This document shows, one piece after another, positions 15,878-25,264 of a DNA stretch of 64,000 bases. Below the pieces are notes generated by a model. The model was not told the origin of the DNA and ran no database searches. It saw only the letters and a program-made list of their open reading frames with translations. The stretch is from Leptospira sp. WS39.C2 (GTDB lineage: Bacteria; Spirochaetota; Leptospiria; Leptospirales; Leptospiraceae). The stretch lies in NCBI RefSeq assembly GCF_040833965.1, contig NZ_CP162142.1, forward strand, positions 1,699,001 to 1,763,000. The letters are read 5' to 3'. The translations under genes were made by a program, and so were the position numbers. The stretch's first letter is position 1. Each line of letters starts with the position of its first letter.

Positions 15878-17324
15878 AGGGTGTTTCCTCTTCCATTTTC
15901 TAATTCCCTTCTCACTTTTTTCGGAAAGCCAATTTACATTTCGGTCCATTGATCTTAGTTCCTATCCTGAAGTGAAACTTCGTTTGCATGCTAACGGAGA
16001 ACTTATGCCTAGCGGTAGCGGGTATTCTTTGTCTGAACAATTGGGAACAATCACACGGTTCACCGAAGACATTCGCCTAACGAGGTCCGAAAAAAGAAAT
16101 AGAATTTTTTTGAATATTTCGATTCCCTCTTATACCAATTCGAAGGACAGGAGATGGTTACTTAGTTTAGTAAACCACCTTGTCAAAATTTCAGAACAAA
16201 GTGGTGGCCACTCAAAACTACATGTCCAATCAGATACAAATTTCCATGTATTTGAAAGGGTCAAATCACAAGTATTAGATGTATCCTTTCCGTTTCCAAA
16301 AGAATCCATTACACAATTTCCAATTCGGGGATGGGAACAGTTTTTGGACTCCCTTCAAACTAATGAAACAAATGAAGATCATTTTTTACTCTTGGTAAGT
16401 TTTTCAAAGGAATGGCCTGATCGATTTGAAATACCGGAATTTGCAAAGCGCCTTCGAGAGAAACGACTCAAACTAATTGTCGTTTCTCCGAATTCTTTGG
16501 AAGCGGAAAAACTCGTAAGTTATGCGAATGGAGATCTGTATCCAATTTCGAAACCAGAAAGTTTTGAGGTATTATTTTCGAATTTGAAACAGAATACGGA
16601 CCCTGATTGGGAAATGGTTTATACCTCACCTTGGAATTTATCAATTTGGAAAGAAAATGAAGTGTATGGGAATTTGACTTCCGTTATCACAGGAACCTCC
16701 TTTGAATTTCAATACCAAATTTCACCCATTCAAACTTTGTATTTAAAGTTTTCTGATCCTTTTGTTTTTTTCCCAGTAACCTTATTTCTTATCTTATTAT
16801 GTTTTGCCTCTTTGTATTACTTACGTGGGTTTGAAAATCCGAATGGAAACAAAAAGATTTCGGAACTAGCTCCTTCCGTCCTTCTCTCTGAGAGTGAAAA
16901 TTCGGAACGAAAAGAAGAACTTGCTGTATATGATCGGATGTATGGAGAAACCTTAGAAAAAGCGGCAAAGGATCGCGAGGTTGCCCTTGCGACCAAAGAA
17001 AAAGAAATTTTACCAGGTATCTCATATACCTATGCAGTTGTACAAGTCAGGGAAGGGAGCCAAATGTATGAACCCATTCCATTACAATGGGAAGTGATGA
17101 CCATTGGAAATTTTGAGTCCAACCACATCGTTCTACATGACCCAACGGTTTCAGGCCTTCATGCGAAGATAAAAAATCGAAAAGGGAAGTATATATTGTT
17201 TGATTGTGTTTCAGAAGTTGGTGTATACTTAAACGGCAAAAAATTGTTACGCCCGAAAGTTTTACACAATTTGGATGAAATCCAACTGGGAAAAACAATC
17301 CTTACGTTTCGAGGGAGATATTAG
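15837..17324 (+). CDS. Membrane-anchored FHA-domain protein
   Basis: The protein is 495 residues from ATG 15837; an upstream in-frame ATG at 15789 would add 16 polar residues before the signal-like segment LLTYFYKGCFLFHFLIPFSLF. The extracytoplasmic part (about 30-300) contains a stretch (HFLLLVSFSKEWPD, KLIVVSPNSLEAEKLVSYAN) that looks like a degenerate von Willebrand A domain. A membrane helix FVFFPVTLFLILLCFASLYYL follows, and a cytoplasmic C-terminal FHA domain (about 405-495: MTIGNFESNHIVLHDPTVSG, LHAKI, VYLNGKKL) should bind phosphothreonine. It overlaps the ABC ATPase by 41 bases. The partner kinase is not in the window. Confidence 0.8.
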   Translation: MENNSRKLLTYFYKGCFLFHFLIPFSLFSESQFTFRSIDLSSYPEVKLRLHANGELMPSGSGYSLSEQLGTITRFTEDIRLTRSEKRNRIFLNISIPSYTNSKDRRWLLSLVNHLVKISEQSGGHSKLHVQSDTNFHVFERVKSQVLDVSFPFPKESITQFPIRGWEQFLDSLQTNETNEDHFLLLVSFSKEWPDRFEIPEFAKRLREKRLKLIVVSPNSLEAEKLVSYANGDLYPISKPESFEVLFSNLKQNTDPDWEMVYTSPWNLSIWKENEVYGNLTSVITGTSFEFQYQISPIQTLYLKFSDPFVFFPVTLFLILLCFASLYYLRGFENPNGNKKISELAPSVLLSESENSERKEELAVYDRMYGETLEKAAKDREVALATKEKEILPGISYTYAVVQVREGSQMYEPIPLQWEVMTIGNFESNHIVLHDPTVSGLHAKIKNRKGKYILFDCVSEVGVYLNGKKLLRPKVLHNLDEIQLGKTILTFRGRY

Positions 17325-17325
17325 T

Positions 17326-18156
17326 ATGAACTTTCCATATCCATTCAATATATGTGTTCGCCTCCTGAGTGTTTTTGGTTTCTTATTTCTATTTACGTTT
17401 TGTTCTGGTGAAACTTCAAATAATGATGCCGCAACATCTCTTTTCCTAGCCAAAGAAACGGGAGAAAGTGGGTGTACGGTGGCTGGTCTTGGTTCCCAGT
17501 TGAAGGCAGGTTATACGGGGATAACAACTAGTTCTCAATCGGTTTCGTTTTTACTCGCTGGAGATACGTATTATGCAGTGATGCAAATCAAAGGGGCACA
17601 GATTGGTACTAGAGTTGTTTTGTCTCGTTATACAAAAGTTGCAGTCTACACTTCAAGTAGTTGTCCATTAGAATTGAATATTGCACCTTTAGCCAAAGAA
17701 GGAACAGAATACACAAAAACAGACAATTCGCAAACCATCATTAGTTTTACAAAATCAGGCAGTTACCTATTGTACGTGTACCAAAAAGAAAGTGGAACTG
17801 CCAATCCTCTCTCAGTTTTGACAGATGGAACGGCAGTCCAAACTGTTTCAGATTCTGATTTGTCTGATTTATTAAATGGTGGTTCTACAAAAACTTATAA
17901 ATTTGCCTGTGCGATTGGTGGAGGAGTATGCCAAAATTATTATGGATACCTTACCAGTTGTTTGTCCGGAACCAAACAAACTGCCAAATGTACGGAAACG
18001 AGTGTTGTAGGATCTTGTAAAGTCACCCAATCCAGCGTGGGTTACATCATTAGTGTATATACAGCTCCCTTAACGGGTGGGGCAGGGACTGCAGCAGCTC
18101 ACTGCAGCAGTATTTCGGGCACCTATGTAGACGGCTCCACCGTCCAAACCCCTTAA
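17326..18156 (+). CDS. Putative lipoprotein, cysteine-rich C-terminus
   Basis: The 276-residue product starts at ATG 17326 (GAGGGAGA upstream) and has a hydrophobic leader ending [15 protein letters not shown], an acceptable leptospiral lipobox. The mature part has two cysteines in the first half (GCTVAG, SSCPLEL) and at least seven in the last 80 residues ([20 protein letters not shown] and onwards), suggesting disulfides outside the inner membrane. The sequence is low in charge and Ser/Thr/Gly-rich. No known family is recognised. It begins immediately after the FHA gene and is probably part of the same transcript. Confidence 0.75.
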   Translation: MNFPYPFNICVRLLSVFGFLFLFTFCSGETSNNDAATSLFLAKETGESGCTVAGLGSQLKAGYTGITTSSQSVSFLLAGDTYYAVMQIKGAQIGTRVVLSRYTKVAVYTSSSCPLELNIAPLAKEGTEYTKTDNSQTIISFTKSGSYLLYVYQKESGTANPLSVLTDGTAVQTVSDSDLSDLLNGGSTKTYKFACAIGGGVCQNYYGYLTSCLSGTKQTAKCTETSVVGSCKVTQSSVGYIISVYTAPLTGGAGTAAAHCSSISGTYVDGSTVQTP

Positions 18157-18235
18157 GAATCAATCTATTTTTTCAAATTCCCTGGACACAGACCCCCATG
18201 TCCGAGTTATGACAGGAAGTGAGGGGAGTCTAGTT

Positions 18236-19630
18236 ATGAAAACCATGTTTGAGAAGATTTGGAATGACCATTTGGTTCACGAGGAAGATGGGACCTGCCT
18301 AATCTATATAGATAGACACCTTGTCCACGAAGTCACAAGCCCACAAGCCTTTGAAAGTTTAAAATTAACTAATAGAAAGGTAAGACGTCCAGACGCAACT
18401 TTTGCGACTATGGACCATAACGTTTCCACAAAGACTAGAGACTGGAAATCAGTGGATCCCATATCCGTTTTGCAAATGCAAACACTTATGGACAATTGTA
18501 AAGAAAACGGAATTACATTATTTGATATCAACCACCCTGACAATGGAATTGTACACGTTGTGGCTCCAGAACTTGGCCTCACTCACCCAGGGATGACAAT
18601 TGTTTGTGGAGATTCTCATACTGCGACCCACGGAGCATTCGGTGCTCTAGCGTTTGGAATCGGAACTTCCGAAGTAGAACACGTGTTAGCAACACAAACT
18701 CTTGTCCAAAAAAAACCAAAAACATTAGAAATCCGTGTTGATGGGAAACTCTCTCCCCTTGTGTCCGCAAAGGACATAGTGCTTGCCATCATTGGAAAAA
18801 TTGGTACGGACGGTGCGACTGGGTATGTGATTGAATTCACTGGAGAAGCCATTCGTTCATTGAGTATGGAAGGTCGTATGACCATTTGTAATATGGCAAT
18901 TGAAGCCGGTGCAAGAGCAGGGCTCATTTCGCCAGATGATACAACAATCAATTATATCAAAGGAAGGGACTTTGCACCGAAAGGAGAAGAGTTTGAGATT
19001 GCAGTAGCTAAATGGAAGGCGTATGCATCAGACCCTGGCGCAAAATTTGATAAAACGGTAATTTTAAACGCAAATGAAATAGCTCCAATGGTATCTTGGG
19101 GAACCTCTCCTGGACAAGTGATCCCCGTTACTTCAACAGTTCCGAGTCCAAATGATTTTACAGATCCAGTGCAAAAAAAATCTGCTGAATCGGCTCTTGC
19201 CTACATGGATTTAAAACCTGGCCAAAAACTTTCTGATGTCAAAGTGAATAAAGTATTCATTGGATCATGCACCAATTCAAGGATTGAAGACCTTCGGGTA
19301 GTTGCAAACACAGTCAAAGGGAAAAAAGTCAATAAAGAAGTGGAAGCCATCATCGTACCAGGATCTGGTCGAGTGAAACGCCAAGCAGAATCGGAAGGAC
19401 TTGATAAAATCTTTCTCGAAGCTGGTTTCCAATGGCGTAACCCAGGATGTTCAATGTGCCTTGCGATGAACGACGACGTATTATCACCGGGTGACCGCTG
19501 TGCATCTACTTCCAATAGAAACTTTGAAGGAAGGCAAGGAAAAGGCGGAAGGACTCATTTAGTAGGACCTGCCATGGCAGCGGCAGTTGCCGTAGAAGGT
19601 CATTTTGTAGACATTCGGGAGTGGAAATAA
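18236..19630 (+). CDS. leuC: 3-isopropylmalate dehydratase, large subunit
   Basis: The 464-residue aconitase-family protein has [40 protein letters not shown] and [11 protein letters not shown], giving the three Cys ligands of the 4Fe-4S cluster. With LeuD it isomerises 2- to 3-isopropylmalate in leucine synthesis. ATG 18236 (GAGGGGAG upstream; MKTMFEKIW) is preferred to an upstream in-frame start that adds nine residues. leuD follows after one base. Confidence 0.96.
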   Translation: MKTMFEKIWNDHLVHEEDGTCLIYIDRHLVHEVTSPQAFESLKLTNRKVRRPDATFATMDHNVSTKTRDWKSVDPISVLQMQTLMDNCKENGITLFDINHPDNGIVHVVAPELGLTHPGMTIVCGDSHTATHGAFGALAFGIGTSEVEHVLATQTLVQKKPKTLEIRVDGKLSPLVSAKDIVLAIIGKIGTDGATGYVIEFTGEAIRSLSMEGRMTICNMAIEAGARAGLISPDDTTINYIKGRDFAPKGEEFEIAVAKWKAYASDPGAKFDKTVILNANEIAPMVSWGTSPGQVIPVTSTVPSPNDFTDPVQKKSAESALAYMDLKPGQKLSDVKVNKVFIGSCTNSRIEDLRVVANTVKGKKVNKEVEAIIVPGSGRVKRQAESEGLDKIFLEAGFQWRNPGCSMCLAMNDDVLSPGDRCASTSNRNFEGRQGKGGRTHLVGPAMAAAVAVEGHFVDIREWK

Positions 19631-19631
19631 G

Positions 19632-20258
19632 ATGAAAGCATTTACGAAATTAAAAGGCATCGCTGCTTTACTCGACAAAGCAAACGTAGACACAGACCAA
19701 ATCATTCCAAAACAATTCCTTCGTAAAATCGAAAGGTCAGGGTTTGGAAAACATTTGTTTCATGACTGGAGGTTCCTTGATGACGCAGGTCAAAAACCGA
19801 ACCCAGATTTCATTCTCAATGCACAAAGATACCAAGGGGCAACGATCCTTGTCACTCGTGACAATTTTGGATGTGGATCCTCTAGGGAACACGCACCTTG
19901 GGCACTAGAAGATTATGGGTTTCGCTCCATTTTATCTCCATCTTATGCGGATATCTTTTACAATAACTGTTTCAAAAATGGAATGCTTCCCATTGTTTTA
20001 CCAGAAGCGCAAATCGAGGAAATTTTCCAATCCATCGACAAAAAACCAGGTGCCAATTTGGAAATCGATTTGGAAAACCAAGTGGTGATCACAGAAGATG
20101 GGAAAAAATACCCATTTGAAGTGGATGCGTTTCGCAAACATTGCCTACTCAATGGTTTGGATGACATTGGGCTCACCCTACAAAAAGCAGATTTTATTCA
20201 AAAATTTGAAGAAAAGAACCAAAAAGATGTTCCCTGGTTGTACAGAAAGAGTGTATAA
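19632..20258 (+). CDS. leuD: 3-isopropylmalate dehydratase, small subunit
   Basis: The 208-residue swivel-domain subunit shows [30 protein letters not shown] and [17 protein letters not shown], the last part of the substrate-binding set. The length matches the proteobacterial-type LeuD. It is translated right after leuC and precedes the FKBP gene by 8 bases. Confidence 0.96.
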   Translation: MKAFTKLKGIAALLDKANVDTDQIIPKQFLRKIERSGFGKHLFHDWRFLDDAGQKPNPDFILNAQRYQGATILVTRDNFGCGSSREHAPWALEDYGFRSILSPSYADIFYNNCFKNGMLPIVLPEAQIEEIFQSIDKKPGANLEIDLENQVVITEDGKKYPFEVDAFRKHCLLNGLDDIGLTLQKADFIQKFEEKNQKDVPWLYRKSV

Positions 20259-20266
20259 TTAGCCTC

Positions 20267-20644
20267 ATGAAACAGTTTTTTTTGACACTCAGTTTATTTT
20301 TATTTGTGACAAGTTTATCTGCGGAAGAACTTCTCATTCAAGACACCAAACAAGGGTTAGGCAAAGAGGCAATCCGTGGAACTACAGTGGTTGTTCATTA
20401 CACTGGCAAACTCACGAATGGAAAGGTATTTGATTCTTCTGTAGACAGAGGAGAACCTTTCAGTTTCCAACTTGGCCAAGGTCAGGTGATCCAAGGTTGG
20501 GAACGAGGGATTGTAGGAATGAAGGAAGGTGGAAAACGAAAACTTACTATCCCTCCTAAGTTTGGATATGGTGACAGAGCTATGGGTCCTATCCCGGCAA
20601 ACTCTACACTTGTGTTTGATGTTGAATTAATCAAAGTAAAATAA
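20267..20644 (+). CDS. Secreted FKBP-type peptidyl-prolyl isomerase
   Basis: The 125-residue protein has a signal peptide (FFLTLSLFLFVTSLSA) and one FKBP domain: TTVVVHYTGKLTNGKVFDSS, GEPFSFQLGQGQVIQGWERG, GGKRKLTIPPKFGYG and PANSTLVFDVELIKV. All aromatic pocket positions look intact. It should act on secreted proteins in the periplasm and is the second exported prolyl isomerase in this window. It shares the leuCD transcript and abuts the next gene (taa then atg). Confidence 0.93.
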   Translation: MKQFFLTLSLFLFVTSLSAEELLIQDTKQGLGKEAIRGTTVVVHYTGKLTNGKVFDSSVDRGEPFSFQLGQGQVIQGWERGIVGMKEGGKRKLTIPPKFGYGDRAMGPIPANSTLVFDVELIKVK

Positions 20645-21646
20645 ATGATAGAGCCTATTTCCAAAGGGATTGATGACTTTGGCAACAGTTTGTTGCAAGC
20701 GCTTAATAATGTACAAGGTATCTTTGGAAAGGAACTTTCCGTTGCCAAACCAATCAAGGACAATGTCATCCAATTGATTGGGAATACACCTCTCATTCGT
20801 TTGAACCGAATTGGTTCAGAATATGCGGGGGTTCAGTTTTATTTAAAAGCAGAGTTTTTAAATCCAACTGGATCAGCAAAAGATCGGACTGCCATTGCAA
20901 TGGTGTTAGATGCTGAAAAACGTGGGAAGTTAAAAAAAGGAATGCCTATCGTACTTTCTGGGGCAGGTTCTTCTTCAGTCAGTTTTACATGGATTGGGAA
21001 AGTAAAAGGGTATCCAGTTACTTGTCTTGTTCCACTCACAACTTCACCGGAACGAGTTCAACTTTTAAGAAGTTATGGAGCGGAAGTCACTGTCACCAAT
21101 GAATCTGACCCATTGAAATTAATGGAACTTGCTGAAGAAAAATCCAAAAAAATGGGCGGTTATCTTCCAGATGAATTAGAAAATCCAGCAAATCCCAATT
21201 TTCATTTTAAGACTACGGGGCCAGAGATTTGGCGTGATTTACAAGGGAAGGTGGGAGCTGTGATTTCTGCTCCCGGTTCTGGTGGTGCCATCACAGGGAT
21301 TGGTCGTTACTTGAAGTCACAAGACAGAAGGGTAAAAGTCATCATTGCTGGAAAACAAAACTCACCATTTATGGAATATGGAAAAACAGACAATCCAAAA
21401 GAACGAGAAAGGATTCGGTTGCCTGCTGTCTACGACCCAAAACTCATAGACCATTATTTCCATGTCACAAAAGATGAAGCCTTACACCTACAAGCGGATC
21501 TTTATGAAAAAGAAGGGATTTTTGCAGGACTCACTACGGGAACTGTGATCACTGGTGCCTTACGATTTTCGGAAACACTTTCAGAAACAGAAAAAAACGA
21601 AAGGAACCCTTTTAATATTGTAATCCTATCTCCCGATAAAGATTAG
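20645..21646 (+). CDS. Cysteine-synthase-like PLP enzyme with an altered substrate loop
   Basis: The 333-residue fold-type II PLP protein has IGNTPLIRLNRI, the PLP lysine in NPTGSAKDR (Lys79), the phosphate loop SGGAITGIGRYLK and a C-terminal GLTTGTVITGAL. It has an unusual 40-residue N-terminal extension. The asparagine loop TSGNTG that binds the substrate carboxylate in CysK and CBS is replaced by GAGSSS (106-111). The activity may therefore differ from O-acetylserine sulfhydrylation. The 3' end overlaps the convergent patatin gene by 4 bases. Confidence 0.8.
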   Translation: MIEPISKGIDDFGNSLLQALNNVQGIFGKELSVAKPIKDNVIQLIGNTPLIRLNRIGSEYAGVQFYLKAEFLNPTGSAKDRTAIAMVLDAEKRGKLKKGMPIVLSGAGSSSVSFTWIGKVKGYPVTCLVPLTTSPERVQLLRSYGAEVTVTNESDPLKLMELAEEKSKKMGGYLPDELENPANPNFHFKTTGPEIWRDLQGKVGAVISAPGSGGAITGIGRYLKSQDRRVKVIIAGKQNSPFMEYGKTDNPKERERIRLPAVYDPKLIDHYFHVTKDEALHLQADLYEKEGIFAGLTTGTVITGALRFSETLSETEKNERNPFNIVILSPDKD

Positions 21647-23349
21647 TTTTTTTCGCTAAACAGTTGTTTGATTTCTACAATGGAGGATCTACCAACTGTT
21701 TCACCAAGTTCAATAAATTCTTTGCTCCTCCAAAATTCAAACCAATTAGAATTGGGGAGTATAGGGTTTAGATATACATCCGCTTCCTGAGCACTGTATT
21801 TTCCAATACGGTATTGTAAGGAATACAAACTATTCACAATGATATCGAGTACATTTAAATTGAGAAGTTTGTTTGTTTTCATTTCATCTTTGGAGCTTGG
21901 CATAGAATTGATGGCGATGATTTTTTGGATCCCTTCTTGCGTGAGAGCGGATACTGGTAGTGGATTTACAATCCCTCCATCAACATAGGTTTTTCCATTT
22001 TCTTGTGGTTGGGGAACGAAGACTCCCGGGATGGAAATACTTGCCATGACCGCATCGAGAACTTTCCCCTCTGACAAAACAATTTCTTGCCTGGTTGAAA
22101 TATCACAACTAATGAGTCTTAGTTTGATAGGTAAGTCTTCAAAATATAAATCTCCTAGGTATTTTTCAAGGAGAGTTCGAACATGTTTTCCATGGAGTAA
22201 ACCTTGCCCTGGAAAGGATAAGTCTACTAGTTTGAACATTTTAAAGAGGCTATCAATTTCACCGAGTAATGGAAGGATCCCTTTGTAACCAAGCCCACTT
22301 GCCCAAAAAGCTCCGATGATGGCTCCGATACTTGTACCTGCAATCATATCTGGGATGATTCCTTCTTCTTCCATTACCTTCATGATTCCCACTTGGGCAA
22401 GACCAAGGGCTGCCCCTCCACCGAGGGCAACACCCATTTCAACTCCAGAAAGTTCTCTTGCTTTCCTTCGGATAAAAATATCCCATTTCCCATGGTCTAG
22501 GATCTCTCGGATATTTGTTTCATGGTATAGAATTTCATTTTCCTTTGCGTCTTTGGTGATTGAGTCACATAGATTTGTTTTAAATTCTTCGGATAAAAAG
22601 TTTTCAATATGGTCAGCTTCTTCGAGTAACAGATGTTTTAGGTCTTCATCGGTTTCGGGAAATACTTCTAAAAATATAAAGGAATGGCTCGCATAATGTT
22701 TGCCTAAAGTTTCTTTGATTCTATCTTCATCTTTGAATTTATAGGATTTTACCAAAGGAGAAGGTGTAGTTCCATTTTGACTAAAATGTAATATGACTGC
22801 TTTTTTTCCAGATTCAGATTCTATCGTTTTTACAAGATCTGTTGCAAGTTTGTCCTTGGTAATGGGATCAGAATGGACTAAACAGACGACTGAATTTCGA
22901 AAGTATTCTTTTCCTCCGAGCAGTTCCCCTCGTAAGGATTTTGTCAACATTTTGGAAAATGTAATGGAAAGGTAAGGGATTTTTTGGATGAGTTTTTGGA
23001 ATTCGCTTTGAGATAGGACTAAAAATCGAGATTCCGTTACTGTAACTGCTGTGTGGTTGTGTTTTTCGCCTGCGAGTAAAGCTTGGATTCCAAAATACTC
23101 ACCCTTTTTAAGATACTGGACTTCTTCTTCGCGTTTCCCCTCTCCTTTTTTGGGAAGGAAAAGTTTGATCCCACCAGATAAAATGAGAAACAAACTCCGA
23201 TCACTGTCTCCCGCGGTGAAAAGTACTTCATCCCTTTCTCGTTCCACAATGTGCACAGATTCTGCCACCCATGTTTTTTCTTTTTTTGAAAGACTGCGGA
23301 AGAGGGGTAAACTTGAAACGAGATGGATTTTGCCTTCAAGATCTTTCAT
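21643..23349 (-). CDS. Patatin-like phospholipase with cyclic-nucleotide-binding domain (NTE/RssA-like)
   Basis: From ATG 23349 (an upstream TTG adds nine residues) the 568-residue protein has a Crp-like cNMP domain (about 5-135: GDSDRSLFLILSGGIKLF, GEYFGIQALLAGE). A middle Rossmann-like region (about 150-290) follows. The patatin domain has the oxyanion motif ALGGGAALG, the nucleophile elbow AGTSIGAI (Ser about 340) and YVDGG catalytic Asp (about 448). This is the layout of the neuropathy-target-esterase family, a lysophospholipase on the cytoplasmic face of membranes. It has no obvious membrane helix. It is divergent from recN. Confidence 0.9.
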   Translation of the reverse strand: MKDLEGKIHLVSSLPLFRSLSKKEKTWVAESVHIVERERDEVLFTAGDSDRSLFLILSGGIKLFLPKKGEGKREEEVQYLKKGEYFGIQALLAGEKHNHTAVTVTESRFLVLSQSEFQKLIQKIPYLSITFSKMLTKSLRGELLGGKEYFRNSVVCLVHSDPITKDKLATDLVKTIESESGKKAVILHFSQNGTTPSPLVKSYKFKDEDRIKETLGKHYASHSFIFLEVFPETDEDLKHLLLEEADHIENFLSEEFKTNLCDSITKDAKENEILYHETNIREILDHGKWDIFIRRKARELSGVEMGVALGGGAALGLAQVGIMKVMEEEGIIPDMIAGTSIGAIIGAFWASGLGYKGILPLLGEIDSLFKMFKLVDLSFPGQGLLHGKHVRTLLEKYLGDLYFEDLPIKLRLISCDISTRQEIVLSEGKVLDAVMASISIPGVFVPQPQENGKTYVDGGIVNPLPVSALTQEGIQKIIAINSMPSSKDEMKTNKLLNLNVLDIIVNSLYSLQYRIGKYSAQEADVYLNPILPNSNWFEFWRSKEFIELGETVGRSSIVEIKQLFSEKN

Positions 23350-23426
23350 AAGGTGCCTTTTCCACCAGAGTTTCAAATTGGAAAGGAAGAGAAATTGAGA
23401 TTTTTCATAGTTTCTAAAAAATTTTA

Positions 23427-23450
23427 TTGACTACTTGTATGTTAAGTAGT
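23427..23450 (+). promoter_or_regulatory. Palindrome overlapping the recN promoter (candidate LexA-type operator)
   Basis: ACTACTT and AAGTAGT (23430-23436 and 23444-23450) form a perfect 7-base inverted repeat with a 7-base spacer. It overlaps a TTGACT -35-like box (23427-23432), 30 bases before the recN start with GGAG at 23470-23473. No other function is apparent. A repressor site here would suit the SOS-controlled recN; the sequence differs from the leptospiral TTTG-N5-CAAA LexA box I recall. Confidence 0.5.
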
Positions 23451-23479
23451 AACTGTATGTATAGCAAACAGGAGTCTAT

Positions 23480-25189
23480 ATGATTACATATTTGAAAATT
23501 AAGGATTTTGCCCTTTTTGAATCGCTTGAGTTATCCTTATCGGATGGTCTTTCTGTCTTCACTGGAGAATCTGGTGCAGGAAAATCTTTAATTTTCGATG
23601 CATTGGCATCACTCTTCGGGGGGCGATGTTCCACGGCAAACATTCGGCAAGGGAAAGATCGGTATTCATTACAAGCAGTTCTCTCACTCAGTGGGCAGAA
23701 TATGGCAAAAGATTATTTAATGGAACAGGGGTTTCGTTATACGGGGGATGAAATTGTCATCACGAAAGAGCTCATGAAAGATGGTAAAGCAAGGGTAAAA
23801 ATTGGCGAGAGCCTTGCTTCTACCACTCACCTAAGGGAACTCGGAAAAACGATGGCGGAGATCCATTGCCAAAACGAACAATTGTTTCTTTTAGAAAAAT
23901 CCAACCAATTGGAATTTCTGGACCGATTTGGTAATTTGGAATCACTGAAATTTAAATTCAAATCAGCCTTACAACAATATAGACATTGGAAACAAAAATT
24001 ATCAGACTTTGAAGAAACTCGAAAAACAATGTTAAAACGAAAAGAAATTTTGGAATATGAAGTGGAAGAAATTGAAGCTATCTCTCCAAAAGAAGGTGAA
24101 GAAGAAAGTTTGAGTTCCGAAGAAAGTTTACTCGCCAATGGAGAAAAACTAGCGGAAAACTATCGTTTGGTATTAGAGGAACTTTCCGAAAAAGAAAATT
24201 CCATCCTAAAGGTATTTCCCAGTCTCATCCATGCCATCCAAAAAGTGACCATCCTCATTCCTGAAAAAAGAGAAATGTTAGATGAATGGGAAGAAGTTTA
24301 TGACCGGCTGAAATCTCTAAAATCCGTCATCCGAGAAGAGGAAGAAGAACTATTTTTTAGTCCTGAACGTTTGGATATGGTGCAAGCAAGGCTCCAAGAC
24401 CTAAAGAAATTGAAAAAAAAATACAATGTCAGCATTGGCGAAATCAACCAACTTTTGGACGAGAAAAAATCCGAACTGGAACGATGGAAAGAACAAGCGG
24501 GAGACGAAGATTTTTTACGAATCAAAAAAGACCAATGCTTGGTGGAATTGAAAGAATTAGGTTTCCAACTTTCCAAATTAAGGAGGAATGCCATTTCCCA
24601 ATTTGAGGAAGAAGTGCAAAAAGAGATGGTGGATTTAGGCCTTGAGTCTGGGAAACTGCAAGTAGTCCTCCGTTGGGAAGAAAATCCAGAAGGTGAGGTA
24701 GAAGAAGGATCCAAATCCTATTTCTTATCCGAATCTGGCCTTGACCAAATCGAATTCTATTTCAGTGCCAATCAGGGAGAAAAACCGAGACCATTACGCA
24801 AAGTGGCGTCTGGAGGGGAACTTTCTCGGGTGATGCTTGCCCTGCGCAGTGTGCTCGGAAAACAAGCTCCGTCACCACAAATGTTGGTCTTAGATGAAGT
24901 GGACACGGGTCTCGGTGGGGAAGCGGCGGAAGCGATGGCAACAAAACTCAAAAAACTAGCACGAAACTCACAAATCCTCCTCATCACACACACCCAACAG
25001 GTTGCAGCAGCTGGTGACCACCAAATTAAGATCGAAAAACGACAAGAAGGTGGTCGTACGATCTCGCTTGCATCTGTTCTCGACTTTGAAGAAAGGAAAA
25101 GGGAACTTGCGCGGATGATTGGGGGGAAACAAGTGACTTCGGCTGTTCTCAAAGCGGCGACCGATCTTTTGATGAAAAAAGCAGGTTAG
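23480..25189 (+). CDS. recN: DNA repair ATPase RecN
   Basis: The 569-residue SMC-like protein has Walker A TGESGAGKSLIFDALASLFG, a long central coiled coil (about 155-370) and then signature SGGELSRVMLALR. Walker B is MLVLDEVDTGLGGEAAEAMA and the H-loop is LLITHTQQVA. RecN binds DNA ends and tethers breaks for recombination repair. ACAGGAG at 23469-23473 fixes the start. The gene is divergent from the patatin gene and has its own promoter with a palindrome. Confidence 0.96.
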   Translation: MITYLKIKDFALFESLELSLSDGLSVFTGESGAGKSLIFDALASLFGGRCSTANIRQGKDRYSLQAVLSLSGQNMAKDYLMEQGFRYTGDEIVITKELMKDGKARVKIGESLASTTHLRELGKTMAEIHCQNEQLFLLEKSNQLEFLDRFGNLESLKFKFKSALQQYRHWKQKLSDFEETRKTMLKRKEILEYEVEEIEAISPKEGEEESLSSEESLLANGEKLAENYRLVLEELSEKENSILKVFPSLIHAIQKVTILIPEKREMLDEWEEVYDRLKSLKSVIREEEEELFFSPERLDMVQARLQDLKKLKKKYNVSIGEINQLLDEKKSELERWKEQAGDEDFLRIKKDQCLVELKELGFQLSKLRRNAISQFEEEVQKEMVDLGLESGKLQVVLRWEENPEGEVEEGSKSYFLSESGLDQIEFYFSANQGEKPRPLRKVASGGELSRVMLALRSVLGKQAPSPQMLVLDEVDTGLGGEAAEAMATKLKKLARNSQILLITHTQQVAAAGDHQIKIEKRQEGGRTISLASVLDFEERKRELARMIGGKQVTSAVLKAATDLLMKKAG

Positions 25190-25264
25190 TCCTTTAAAAA
25201 TAGTATTTGGCGAAAAAGGGAAGACTGAAAACTCTATTCGTAATCCTCCAATGGGGTCTCATTC

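Noticed and set aside
18157..18235. Leader peptide or T-box before leuC
   Set aside because: The 79 bases contain only a short GGACA/TGTCC hairpin and no Leu-codon run or T-box consensus.
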